Shown piece by piece: positions 1 to 7,642 of a stretch of DNA of 39,278 nt (position 1 is the first letter of the stretch; every line of letters starts with the position of its first letter). The notes beneath the pieces were generated by a model. The model worked only from the letters and a program-made list of their open reading frames with translations, was not told the DNA's origin and ran no database searches. The DNA lies in NCBI GenBank assembly GCA_937983075.1, contig CALKAQ010000155.1, forward strand, positions 1 through 39,278, in the 5' to 3' direction. Position numbers and translations under genes: made by a program. This DNA is from an uncultured bacterium. GTDB taxonomy: Bacteria; Bacillota; Limnochordia; DTU080; JAAYLA01.

Positions 1-111
1 TACCTCGCGCTGACCGATCACGTCGTGCTCATGCGCCACGATATCGAAGGGTTCGTGCTCTACAAAGATACGGGCATCCGTTACCGTGATCTTTACAGGG
101 CGACGAACTAG
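1..111 (+). CDS. C-terminal end of an ABC transporter substrate-binding protein (partial)
   Basis: Only the last 36 codons are in the window, ending at a TAG stop. The visible tail (RHDIEGFVLYKDTGIRYRDLY) has the look of the end of family-5 extracellular solute-binding proteins (peptide/nickel/opine receptors), where a 'V.G(F/Y)....R..DLY' segment closes the second lobe. The next gene, a NikB/DppB-type permease, starts about 11 bases downstream, so this is very probably the dedicated receptor of the transporter encoded by the next four genes. The substrate cannot be judged from this fragment. Confidence 0.7.
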   Translation, partial: YLALTDHVVLMRHDIEGFVLYKDTGIRYRDLYRATN

Positions 112-122
112 GGGCTGTGGAC

Positions 123-1160
123 ATGGGCGCAAAGGCTATCGGCAGGCGGATCGTCCAGCTGCTGTTCGTCACGTGGGGGGCTGTAACCATTGTGTTTTTT
201 GTCGGGCGCGTGCTGCCGGTAGAGCCCGCTCTGGTACACAGCGGGCCGAATGCGACGCCTGAAATGGTTGCGGCCACCCGGGAGCGCCTGGGGCTCGATC
301 AACCGCTGGCGGTCCAATACGTCAGCTATCTCAAACAGCTGCTGCAGGGCGACCTAGGCAAGTCGCTGCTGACGGGAAGAGACGTCGTCGCCGATTTGCA
401 GGCTCGGCTGCCTGCGAGCTTGGAGCTGATCGCCGTTGCACTGACGCTCGCAGGCGGCGCAGCCTTGGTCTTGGCCATGGCCGCGGCGGCACGTCCCAAC
501 GGATTCGCCGCACGGATCGGGAATGCCGTCGCGTTCACGGGCACGGCGCTGCCCACCATTTTGCTCGGCGTGCTGCTGTTATACGTTTTCTATCTGGTCC
601 TCCCTTGGGCGCCGCCCCCTCTGGGGCGCCTTGGACTGAGGATCGCTGAGCCGCCCCGAGTGACAGGATTTCTGCTGGTGGACAGCGTGTTGGCCGGCCG
701 CTGGGATGCATTCCGGTCTGCAGCGCATCATTTGGTGCTTCCCTCGGTTACGTTGGCGTTGAGCATTTTTCCGCAGCTGTTTCGGGTCCTGCGAGAGAAC
801 ATGGCGGCGAGCCTGCGGTCTGATGCCCTGGCGGCGGTACGCCTCGCCGGGGTGAAGCCGTATGTGATGTGGCGGCATTATATATTGCCTCTCGCCGCCG
901 GCCCAGGCCTGACGATGTTGGCGGCTTCGTTTGGCTACCTCGTCGGCGGCACCGTGCTGGTGGAACACATCTACAGCTGGAACGGCATCGGCTCGTACGT
1001 CGTGCAAGCCATTGAAGCAGGCGATTACAACGGCGTGCAAGGTGTTGTCTTGATTTCTGCGTTGGCGTACGGCATCAGTTTTTTCCTCGCTGATTTCTTC
1101 GCCATGCGAGTCGATCCGCGGTGGGGACGAGAGGACGAGCGCCATGGTCATACGGCTTGA
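123..1160 (+). CDS. ABC transporter permease, DppB/NikB type
   Basis: First membrane subunit of a peptide/nickel-type importer. The protein of about 345 residues starts with one membrane segment followed by a periplasmic-type stretch (PVEPALVHSGPNATPEM...RLGLDQPLAVQY) that is the usual signature of DppB/OppB/NikB proteins, then five further hydrophobic segments. The EAA loop, where the ATPase docks, is visible as 'RSDALAAVRLAGVKPYVMW' about two-thirds along. ATG at 123 is preferred to GTG at 117 because the AGGGG at 110-114 is then 8 bases away. It overlaps the next gene by 17 bases, so the two are translationally coupled. The ligand could be a peptide, nickel chelate, opine or other small solute. 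Confidence 0.9.
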   Translation: MGAKAIGRRIVQLLFVTWGAVTIVFFVGRVLPVEPALVHSGPNATPEMVAATRERLGLDQPLAVQYVSYLKQLLQGDLGKSLLTGRDVVADLQARLPASLELIAVALTLAGGAALVLAMAAAARPNGFAARIGNAVAFTGTALPTILLGVLLLYVFYLVLPWAPPPLGRLGLRIAEPPRVTGFLLVDSVLAGRWDAFRSAAHHLVLPSVTLALSIFPQLFRVLRENMAASLRSDALAAVRLAGVKPYVMWRHYILPLAAGPGLTMLAASFGYLVGGTVLVEHIYSWNGIGSYVVQAIEAGDYNGVQGVVLISALAYGISFFLADFFAMRVDPRWGREDERHGHTA

Positions 1161-1998
1161 ACGCATGCGCACATCCATTGCATGGTGGCGGCACGTGCCG
1201 TTTTCTCTGGTGATCTTGCTGCTGCTCGCATTCGGGTCGCTGGTCGTCAATCCGCTGTTGAAATTGGATCCGACCACGACCAACATTGCCCATCAGTACG
1301 CCGAGCCGTCGAAGCAGCACTTGCTCGGCACGGATGGCGCCGGCCGGGATGTATTCGCACGTGTGATGGCGGCAGCGCAAGTCGACTTGGGCATTGCCTT
1401 CGCCGCATCGTTGGCTTCGGTGACCGTCGGCACGCTGTTGGGGGCGATCGCAGGCTATGCCGGCGGACGCTGGGAACGGGTGCTGCTCCACGTGTTCGAC
1501 ATCTGGCAGGCCATTCCCGGTATGCTCCTGGGGCTGCTCACGTTGGCGGTCACCGGTCCGGGGATCGTCCCATTGATCAGCGTGATCGCCGTCATCAACA
1601 TTCCCGTCTATGCCCGCATGGTGCGCAGCGAGATGGCGCCGCTTCGGCATGCACCGCTCGTGGAAGCCGCAAGGTTGTCGCACGTTTCGGAAGCGAAAAT
1701 TCTGCTGGTCTATTTGCTGCCGCGCACCTTGACGTCGGCGATCGCATATCTGCCCGTTCAAGCAGGCTTTTCGGTGGCGATGGCGGCCGGCTTCGGCTTT
1801 ATCGGACTCGGCGTCAAGCCGCCGGCGGCGGAATGGGGAGCGATGATTTCTGAGGGGATCGCCGACATGCTCTTCTTCGGGGCGTGGTGGATACCGCTGG
1901 CTCCCGGAGCGATGCTCGCCCTGACGGTCTTTCTATTTTATCGCGTGGGGCATTGGCTGGCCAAGAAAGTGGGGAATGGCGTTGGTGGTGCCGTTTGA
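1144..1998 (+). CDS. ABC transporter permease, DppC/NikC type
   Basis: Second membrane subunit of the same importer, 284 residues. The N-terminal helix is followed by the family hallmark 'HLLGTDGAGRDVFARVM' (the LGTD..GRD motif), and the EAA-type loop 'APLVEAARLSHVSEAKIL' lies near residue 170. Length and motifs fit DppC/NikC. The ATG at 1144 lies inside the end of the first permease gene, with AGAGGA upstream, and the gene overlaps the following ATPase gene by 23 bases. The short partner ATPases point to the Nik/Cnt branch rather than to the long OppDF oligopeptide branch. This is inferred from subunit size only. Confidence 0.9.
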   Translation: MVIRLERMRTSIAWWRHVPFSLVILLLLAFGSLVVNPLLKLDPTTTNIAHQYAEPSKQHLLGTDGAGRDVFARVMAAAQVDLGIAFAASLASVTVGTLLGAIAGYAGGRWERVLLHVFDIWQAIPGMLLGLLTLAVTGPGIVPLISVIAVINIPVYARMVRSEMAPLRHAPLVEAARLSHVSEAKILLVYLLPRTLTSAIAYLPVQAGFSVAMAAGFGFIGLGVKPPAAEWGAMISEGIADMLFFGAWWIPLAPGAMLALTVFLFYRVGHWLAKKVGNGVGGAV

Positions 1999-2719
1999 CA
2001 CGTTTGATTACTTCGTCGACGACGTTTGGGTTGCCTACCACCGCGGATCCGACGCCACGAACGTCTTGCGCGGCGTCGGCATCGGCGTGAACCGGGGACA
2101 AATCACCGCCTTGATCGGCGCAAGCGGCGGCGGGAAGACCACGTTGGCCCGAGCGATGGCCGGTTTGTTGCCCACGCAAGCTCGAGCAACCATTGGGCAG
2201 GCGCGGCTGCCGCGCAAGTTCGGCTTTGTCCAGCAGGAAGCAGCGGCCTCTCTCCATCCCCTTCGTCCGGTCGGCATGCAAATTGAAGACATCATTGCAG
2301 CTCGCCGCGGAAAGCGATCCCGATCCACGCGCGCTGAAACGCTGCGCCTGTTCGAAGAAATCGGCCTGCAGCCGGCGGAGCACTATTATCGGCAATACGC
2401 CCATCGCCTGAGCGGGGGGCAGAAGCAGCGAGCAGCCATTGCGCGGGCGATTGCATCGAAGGCGGAGTTGGTGATCGCCGACGAACCGACGTCGCAGCTC
2501 GATCTCATCACGCAGGCCGACGTGATCCAAGTCATGTACCGCGCCATGCGCCGGCATGACATGGGCTTGCTTTTGATCACACACGATTTGCGGCTGGTGG
2601 CTGAAGTGGCGGACTGGGTGGCGGTGCTGCACCGAGGTGAACTCGTTGAGTTCGGCGCGGTGGACGCCGTATGGCAAGCGCCGCATCACGCGTACACGAA
2701 GGAGCTGCTCGGCGCTTGA
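1976..2719 (+). CDS. ABC transporter ATP-binding protein, NikD/DppD type (short)
   Basis: First ATPase of the importer, 247 residues. It shows Walker A (GASGGGKT), Q-loop (FGFVQQEAAA), signature (LSGGQKQR), Walker B (ELVIADEPTS) and the switch His (LLITHDL), so it should hydrolyse ATP. It ends shortly after the ABC core and lacks the C-terminal oligopeptide extension with Cys residues found in OppD/DppD, which matches NikD/CntD-size proteins. The start ATG follows AGTGGGGA and lies inside the permease gene. The next ATPase gene starts 44 bases after the stop. Confidence 0.9.
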   Translation: MALVVPFDTFDYFVDDVWVAYHRGSDATNVLRGVGIGVNRGQITALIGASGGGKTTLARAMAGLLPTQARATIGQARLPRKFGFVQQEAAASLHPLRPVGMQIEDIIAARRGKRSRSTRAETLRLFEEIGLQPAEHYYRQYAHRLSGGQKQRAAIARAIASKAELVIADEPTSQLDLITQADVIQVMYRAMRRHDMGLLLITHDLRLVAEVADWVAVLHRGELVEFGAVDAVWQAPHHAYTKELLGA

Positions 2720-2763
2720 GAGCCGAGCGGCGGAGATATGGCTGTCCAGCGGGGGGCGAGCTG

Positions 2764-3573
2764 ATGCTGCAGGCGGAAAACATACGCTTTCGCTACGGTG
2801 CCGGCCCGTGGGTGCTGCACGGCGTGACGTTGGACGTCGCGTCGGGCGAATGCGTCGGCATCGTCGGAGCTTCGGGTTCGGGCAAGTCGACATTGGCCCG
2901 GTGTTTGTGCGGGCTTTTGCGCCCGCAGTCCGGGACGGTTTCGATCCACGGCAAGCCGTTGTTGAGCGGCCGCCGGGCTGAGCTGAAACAGCTGCGGCAG
3001 CAAGTGCAAATGGTGTTTCAAGATCCCGATTTGTCATTGCCTCACCATTTGCCTGTCGGCGTGGTGCTACAGGACGCCGCCCGTTTGCGCGGCGGCGCAA
3101 AGTCGGAGCAGCGGCAGCGATTGCTGAGTTTGCTGGAGCGCCTGGATTTGCCTGCGGATACGCTGCGAAGACGCCCGCGGGAATTGAGCGGCGGCCAACG
3201 GCAGCGGGTGGCGATCGCCCGGGCGCTCGTGGTCTCTCCGAGTGTCGTCATCCTGGATGAACCGACCTCGGCGCTGGATGTCACGACGCAGCGTCAGATG
3301 ATGACGTTGCTGCGAGAGCTGCGGCAGGAAGCCGGGACGGCTGAGGTGGTCATCACACACGATATCGGCTTTGCACTGCGACATTGCGACCGCATGGTCG
3401 TCATGCATGAGGGGCGGATCGTCGAAGCGGGTCCGGTCGAGCATTTTCGAGGAAAGGCGGAACATCCGTATACCGAGCGACTGCTCGCAGCGGTTCCCGC
3501 GGCGACCCCTGCAGGACGGCGGTGGATCCTGACGTGGCAACGGGAGTTTAATGAATTCGAAAGGAGCTCGTGA
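2764..3573 (+). CDS. ABC transporter ATP-binding protein, NikE/DppF type (short)
   Basis: Second ATPase of the pair, about 269 residues from ATG 2764 (MLQAENIRF), which follows GGGGGGCGAG. A longer open frame reaching back to 2671 has no family similarity and overlaps the previous gene, so it is not used. Walker A (GASGSGKST), Q-loop (MVFQDPDLSL), signature (LSGGQRQR), Walker B (VVILDEPTSAL) and switch His (VITHDI) are intact. The C-terminus has the 'HPYTERLLAAVP' segment typical of the DppF/NikE side. Its TGA stop overlaps the GTG start of the next gene (GTGA), tying the unusual downstream gene to this operon. Confidence 0.9.
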   Translation: MLQAENIRFRYGAGPWVLHGVTLDVASGECVGIVGASGSGKSTLARCLCGLLRPQSGTVSIHGKPLLSGRRAELKQLRQQVQMVFQDPDLSLPHHLPVGVVLQDAARLRGGAKSEQRQRLLSLLERLDLPADTLRRRPRELSGGQRQRVAIARALVVSPSVVILDEPTSALDVTTQRQMMTLLRELRQEAGTAEVVITHDIGFALRHCDRMVVMHEGRIVEAGPVEHFRGKAEHPYTERLLAAVPAATPAGRRWILTWQREFNEFERSS

Positions 3574-4520
3574 ACTACTTGCGTTACATACGACTGGTGC
3601 TCGATTTTTATCATCCCTGGGCAAACAACGTCGGTTTTTACTACGGGAGGGATCTCGGCTACTTCGCAGAGGAAGGCATCGATTTGGACATTCATCCATA
3701 CGACCCGTACCGCGGGGATTCGCTCGAACGTGTCTTGCGGGGCGAAGCCGACGTCGCCTACAACTATCCCAACCGGCTGATGATGCAAAACGAAGCCGGT
3801 GCCAAGCTGCTTTCCGTGGCCGCTTGCAACAGCCGCTCGTTTGAAGCGCTGATATACGACACGCGCACGGACATTCGGGGCTTTGAGGATTTGGAAAATC
3901 GTGTCGTCGGTGTGCCGCGCTCACCTCGAGTGAGGGCCATTTTGCGCTATATGATGGAGAAAGCGGGCAAAGATCCCGACAAGGTCATCTTCCGGGAATT
4001 TTATCCGAACGAGCCGGATCCGCTCGACATTGCCCGCGGCAAGATCGACTGCGTCTACGGCTCGTTTTGGGGCTGGGAAGGGATTCTCGCCCGCCTGGAA
4101 GACAAGCACATCGCCTGGAAAGAAGTGTCCGAGCTGGGCGCTCCGTATTGCCACACGCAAATCATCGCCGTGCGTGAAAGCTTGGCCGAGGAATCGCCCG
4201 AGCTTGTGCGCGGCTTTTTGCGAGCGACGTACCGGGGCTTTCTCGCGGCGGCCAAGGAGCCTGAAGAAGCGGCGAAATCGATGGTGATGGTTGCTCCCTA
4301 TTTCACGCCATACCAATTCGCCCAGGCGATCGCAGGCATCGCGCTGACGTGGAACTTGGCGGAGTGGGGGCGCCACGATCATGAGCTGATTCACCGCTAC
4401 GCGCAGTGGTTGGGTGAGCACGGCTTTCTCAAAGACCCGACCGGACATGCCAATGATTTTACCGATCGCTTCTTGCCGGAAACGGAAAGGGGTGAGTCGC
4501 TTGTCCAGCGTGCCGAGTGA
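3570..4520 (+). CDS. NMT1/THI5-like (periplasmic-binding-protein fold) protein without signal peptide
   Basis: Protein of 316 residues in the type-2 periplasmic-binding-protein fold, closest by eye to the NMT1/THI5/SsuA group: the opening (LDFYHPWANNVGFYYGRDLGYFAEEGIDLDI) has the 'GYF..EGI.L' motif and is followed by a stretch like 'VLRGEADVAYNYPNRLM'. Unlike normal importer receptors, the GTG start at 3570 opens straight into the fold: there is no hydrophobic leader, lipobox or Tat motif, so the product should be cytoplasmic. No His/Cys cluster like that of yeast Thi5 is obvious. It overlaps the upstream ATPase gene by 4 bases and the downstream kinase gene by 20. It may be a cytosolic ligand sensor, carrier or enzyme. 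A leader lost by mis-called start is unlikely because upstream is the ATPase gene. Confidence 0.75.
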   Translation: MNYLRYIRLVLDFYHPWANNVGFYYGRDLGYFAEEGIDLDIHPYDPYRGDSLERVLRGEADVAYNYPNRLMMQNEAGAKLLSVAACNSRSFEALIYDTRTDIRGFEDLENRVVGVPRSPRVRAILRYMMEKAGKDPDKVIFREFYPNEPDPLDIARGKIDCVYGSFWGWEGILARLEDKHIAWKEVSELGAPYCHTQIIAVRESLAEESPELVRGFLRATYRGFLAAAKEPEEAAKSMVMVAPYFTPYQFAQAIAGIALTWNLAEWGRHDHELIHRYAQWLGEHGFLKDPTGHANDFTDRFLPETERGESLVQRAE

Positions 4521-5637
4521 GCGGGAAGAAGGGCTCGATGTCGTCCGACCCGTGCTCGAACCCATGAGTGCCGCCGAAATCGCTGCTTTGCTGCAGCGAT
4601 TTCCGGCAGTCGGGAAGTTTGAGTCGATCTTGAGCGTCAGCGGCCGGCCTTACAGCGCCGGCACTTTGGTGCGCACCGAAACACGAGACGTGTTCGTGAA
4701 AAAGCGGACCGCACAGTGGCGCAGCAAAGAGGACATCGAACGTGAGCATGCGCTCATTGCGCATTTGCGGTCGCGAGGGTTCAGCACGCCGGCCGTGCTG
4801 GCGAACGAAGCAGGCGAAACGGTTACGGCGGAAGGACCGTGGCTGTACGAAGTGTTTGAGCGAGCGGAAGGCGAAGACGTCTACCGCGAGTCGCACTCGT
4901 GGATGCCGTTTGCCAAGGCGGCGCATGCGTACTCGGCAGGTCGGCGGCTGGCCGAGTTTCACCGCGCCGTGCAAGGGTTTGAGCTGCCGCCTGCTGCGCC
5001 GCACCGGCCGATGGTCGCTCGCTTCGATTTGATGCGTCAGCCGGATTTGCCGGCCGCCATTGAAGCCGAAGCCGGCAAGCGGCCGTCGCTTGCCGCCTAT
5101 CTCGAAGGCAGGCCGTGGCGGCAGCGCATCGAGCGCGCGTACGGTCCGTTTCACGAGCGGATACAGCCCTTGCTCGTCGACATCCCTTCGTCGGCGACTC
5201 ACGGCGACTGGCACGGCAACAATTTGTTTTTTCGCGGGGACGAAGTCGTCTCGGTCATCGATTTTCATCTGTGCGACATGACGTTTCGCATGTACGATCT
5301 GGTGGTTGCCTTGGACCGCAATGCCGTGGAATGGCTGGCCATTTTGGACGGTCAGGCGGACGCAGTCCGTTATGATCTCATCGATGCGATGCTCGCGGGC
5401 TACCAATCCGTCCTTCCGCTGTCGCCTGTGGAAAAACGGCTGCTTCCCGATCTCCTTGCGGTACACCAGTTGGATCTCGCTCTCAGCAACATCCATTATT
5501 ATCTTGAAGTTGAACAAAACATCGGCCGCGCCCACTGGGCGTATGAAGTGTACTTGTTGGAACATGCGGATTACTTCCATACTGATGCGGGGCGCCGGCT
5601 TCTCGACGCCGTGGCGTCATGCCTCAGCGGGGGATGA
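4501..5637 (+). CDS. Aminoglycoside/choline-kinase-like (APH family) small-molecule kinase
   Basis: About 378 residues of the APH/choline kinase/homoserine kinase type II superfamily. The catalytic loop HGDWHGNN is at residues 234-241 (Asp236 the base, Asn241 a metal ligand), followed about 15 residues later by VIDFHLCD (the metal-binding Asp), and the ATP-binding Lys lies in 'DVFVKKRT' near 67-68. The best start is TTG 4501, 7-8 bases after AAAGGGGTGAG. The open frame extends further upstream, but only into the preceding gene. It overlaps that gene and closes the transporter operon. Family members phosphorylate a hydroxyl of an amino alcohol, thiamine or antibiotic. Operon position suggests it traps or activates the imported solute, but the substrate is unknown. 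Confidence 0.8.
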   Translation: MSSVPSEREEGLDVVRPVLEPMSAAEIAALLQRFPAVGKFESILSVSGRPYSAGTLVRTETRDVFVKKRTAQWRSKEDIEREHALIAHLRSRGFSTPAVLANEAGETVTAEGPWLYEVFERAEGEDVYRESHSWMPFAKAAHAYSAGRRLAEFHRAVQGFELPPAAPHRPMVARFDLMRQPDLPAAIEAEAGKRPSLAAYLEGRPWRQRIERAYGPFHERIQPLLVDIPSSATHGDWHGNNLFFRGDEVVSVIDFHLCDMTFRMYDLVVALDRNAVEWLAILDGQADAVRYDLIDAMLAGYQSVLPLSPVEKRLLPDLLAVHQLDLALSNIHYYLEVEQNIGRAHWAYEVYLLEHADYFHTDAGRRLLDAVASCLSGG

Positions 5638-5721
5638 ACTGCCAGCAGGGCATTTGGAGTCGATGCGGAATTCAAGCTTGATGACGACCAACCATCAGGC
5701 GCGGTGAAAGGAAGCGGGTGT

Positions 5722-6438
5722 GTGTCTGAGGAGCACGGTTATCGCATTTTGATTGTCGAAGACGACGACAAAATCGCCGAAATTCTCGCCGCTGAGTTGA
5801 GGCGTTTCGGCTACGACGCGGTCATCGCTCCCGACACCGGTCGGGTGAGGGAAGCGTTTCTCGCCACGCAGCCGCAGCTGGTGCTGCTCGACATCAATCT
5901 GCCTCGTTTCGACGGGTTTTATTGGTGCAGGCAGTTGCGGGCGATCTCCAAAGTGCCGATTATTTTCATTTCGGCACGCACCGATGACATGGATCAGGTG
6001 CGCGCTTTGGAAAACGGCGGGGACGATTACATCACAAAGCCGTTCAACTTGGAGCTGGTGCTCGCGAAGGTGCGGAGTGCGCTGCGGCGCGCTTACGGCG
6101 AGTATGCCGCACGTGGCGATGCGGATATCGTCCATGTCGGCGATTTGATTTTGATACGCAGCCAAAACCGCGTTCGTTACGGTGACCGTGAGCTCGAGCT
6201 GACGCCGAAGGAGTTTCGGCTGTTGTACTGCCTTGCCGAACGTGCGGGACAAATCGTCTCGCGGGAAGAACTGCTGGAGACGCTTTGGGACGATGTGACG
6301 TTTGTCGATGACAATACGCTGACCGTCAACGTTACGCGGGTGAGGCGGCGTCTGAGCGAGCTGGGCCTTCATGATGTCATTCAGACGAGGCGTGGCCAAG
6401 GCTACAGCCTTCAGCTGGACGGGAAGTGGTCGGGTTGA
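5722..6438 (+). CDS. bceR-like: Bce-type response regulator (OmpR/PhoB family)
   Basis: Two-component response regulator of about 238 residues. The receiver domain comes first (acidic pocket VEDDD at 12-16, phospho-acceptor Asp57 in LVLLDINLP, conserved Lys in 'YITKPF'), then a winged-helix effector domain (LTPKEFRLLYCLAERAG ... VRRRLSELGL). GTG 5722 after AAAGGAAG is a better start than GTG 5704, because the receiver fold begins only at residue 7. It is followed with a 4-bp TTGA overlap by a Bce-type kinase, then by the matching ABC transporter. Members of this group respond to cell-wall-active peptides such as bacitracin. The operator at 7536-7549 fits as its target. Confidence 0.9.
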   Translation: MSEEHGYRILIVEDDDKIAEILAAELRRFGYDAVIAPDTGRVREAFLATQPQLVLLDINLPRFDGFYWCRQLRAISKVPIIFISARTDDMDQVRALENGGDDYITKPFNLELVLAKVRSALRRAYGEYAARGDADIVHVGDLILIRSQNRVRYGDRELELTPKEFRLLYCLAERAGQIVSREELLETLWDDVTFVDDNTLTVNVTRVRRRLSELGLHDVIQTRRGQGYSLQLDGKWSG

Positions 6439-7538
6439 ATTGGCGTGCGTTTCTACGAGATCGGCGCTTATATATCGGAATGTATGCGGCTTTCGCGCTG
6501 CTGACGATCATCGTCGTGCAGCTCGACTTGGCGCTTTCGGGAGCGAGTTTGCAGTATGTCAACCTCGCTTACATTTTTCTTTTGGGATTGGTAGGGCTGG
6601 CGATATTTTTGGCGGTCGACTACAGGAGACAGCTCGCCTTCTTCCAGCATCTCGCCAAGGCCGGCACGGCTTCGCTTGATCAGATGGGCGTACTCGAACC
6701 TGCACGCACCATCGAACAGCAGATCTTCAGCGAAGCTTGGCAGCAAATGTACGGACGCCTTCGGGCGGAACTCGTCCATGAGCAAAATCGCGGACGACAG
6801 CGTGTGCATTTGCTGAGTCAATGGGCGCATCACATGAAGACGCCGGTCGCCGTTATCGATTTGGAGCTGCAGAAAGCTCGCGAAAGCCTGGCAGACGTAG
6901 AGGCGGCTCAATCTTTCCTTCACAGCGTGGCCGAAGAAAATCAACGCCTCGAACGTTCTTTGCAGATGCTTCTCAACGCCATTCGCTTAGATGATTTTGC
7001 CGCCGATTTTCGCATTGAACGCGTGGATTTGCCGCAGCTCGTGCGACAGGTGGTCAACGATTCTCGCCGCGCGTTCATCATCCACCGCGTGTACCCGAAA
7101 CTCGAGGAGCCCGATCCTGACGTGCTGCCCCCGGCCAGGCTCCAAGTCGAAAGCGACGTCAAATGGCTGCGGTTCGTCATCGAGCAAATTATCGACAACG
7201 CCATCAAATACTCGGCGCGGCCGGACGGTGAAGGACGTGTCATCATTCGGTTTTTCGCCGAAAACGACGGGCTCGTTTTGGAAATCGCCGATGACGGTAT
7301 CGGCATCGCGTCGGAAGATCTCGGTCGGGTGTTCCAGCCGTTTTTCACCGGGGTGACGGGAAGGGAATACGCCAAGTCGACCGGCATGGGGTTGTATCTC
7401 GCCCATGAGGCGTGCCGCCAGTTGGGACATCGCATTTCCATCGAATCGACACGCCGTGTCGGTACGCGCGTGCGCATCCATTTCCGCCACGATCCGTCGA
7501 TCTACGTTGACTTGAAAGACGCTGTAGTCGCAAGGTGA
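6435..7538 (+). CDS. bceS-like: Bce-type intramembrane-sensing histidine kinase
   Basis: Sensor kinase of about 367 residues. Two adjacent membrane helices (about 12-30 and 43-61) are separated by only a dozen residues, so there is no extracellular sensor domain. This is the hallmark of BceS-type kinases, which are switched by their ABC transporter. The phospho-acceptor His is in 'WAHHMKTPVAV' (residues 132-133). The ATPase domain shows the N box (IIDNAIKYS), G1 (IADDGIGI), F box (VFQPFF) and G2 (GMGLYLA). The start may be TTG 6435, overlapping the upstream stop, or GTG 6426. Its stop codon lies inside the operator for the downstream transporter genes. Confidence 0.88.
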   Translation: MNWRAFLRDRRLYIGMYAAFALLTIIVVQLDLALSGASLQYVNLAYIFLLGLVGLAIFLAVDYRRQLAFFQHLAKAGTASLDQMGVLEPARTIEQQIFSEAWQQMYGRLRAELVHEQNRGRQRVHLLSQWAHHMKTPVAVIDLELQKARESLADVEAAQSFLHSVAEENQRLERSLQMLLNAIRLDDFAADFRIERVDLPQLVRQVVNDSRRAFIIHRVYPKLEEPDPDVLPPARLQVESDVKWLRFVIEQIIDNAIKYSARPDGEGRVIIRFFAENDGLVLEIADDGIGIASEDLGRVFQPFFTGVTGREYAKSTGMGLYLAHEACRQLGHRISIESTRRVGTRVRIHFRHDPSIYVDLKDAVVAR

Positions 7539-7549
7539 CAATTTTGTAA
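7536..7549 (+). promoter_or_regulatory. BceR-type operator TNACA-N4-TGTAA upstream of the transporter genes
   Basis: TGACA-ATTT-TGTAA matches exactly the inverted-repeat consensus TNACA-N4-TGTAA known for BceR-like response regulators. It begins at the stop codon of the kinase gene and lies about 100 bases before the transporter start. A plausible -10 (TAAACT, 7604-7609) lies downstream, with no good -35, as is normal for an activator-dependent promoter. Inference: the phosphorylated regulator of this cluster binds here to induce the ATPase and permease genes. Confidence 0.75.
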
Positions 7550-7642
7550 GGTTTGGGCCTTGTTTTGCAAGGTGAATCGATGGTTGCCGTATGACCCCTT
7601 CGGTAAACTGACGGTGACACCGAAAAAAAGGGGGAAATACGA

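Noticed and set aside
1814..3100. 428-codon minus-strand frame across the importer ATPase genes
   Set aside because: Antisense to two complete ABC ATPases; low-complexity Arg-rich translation with no domain.
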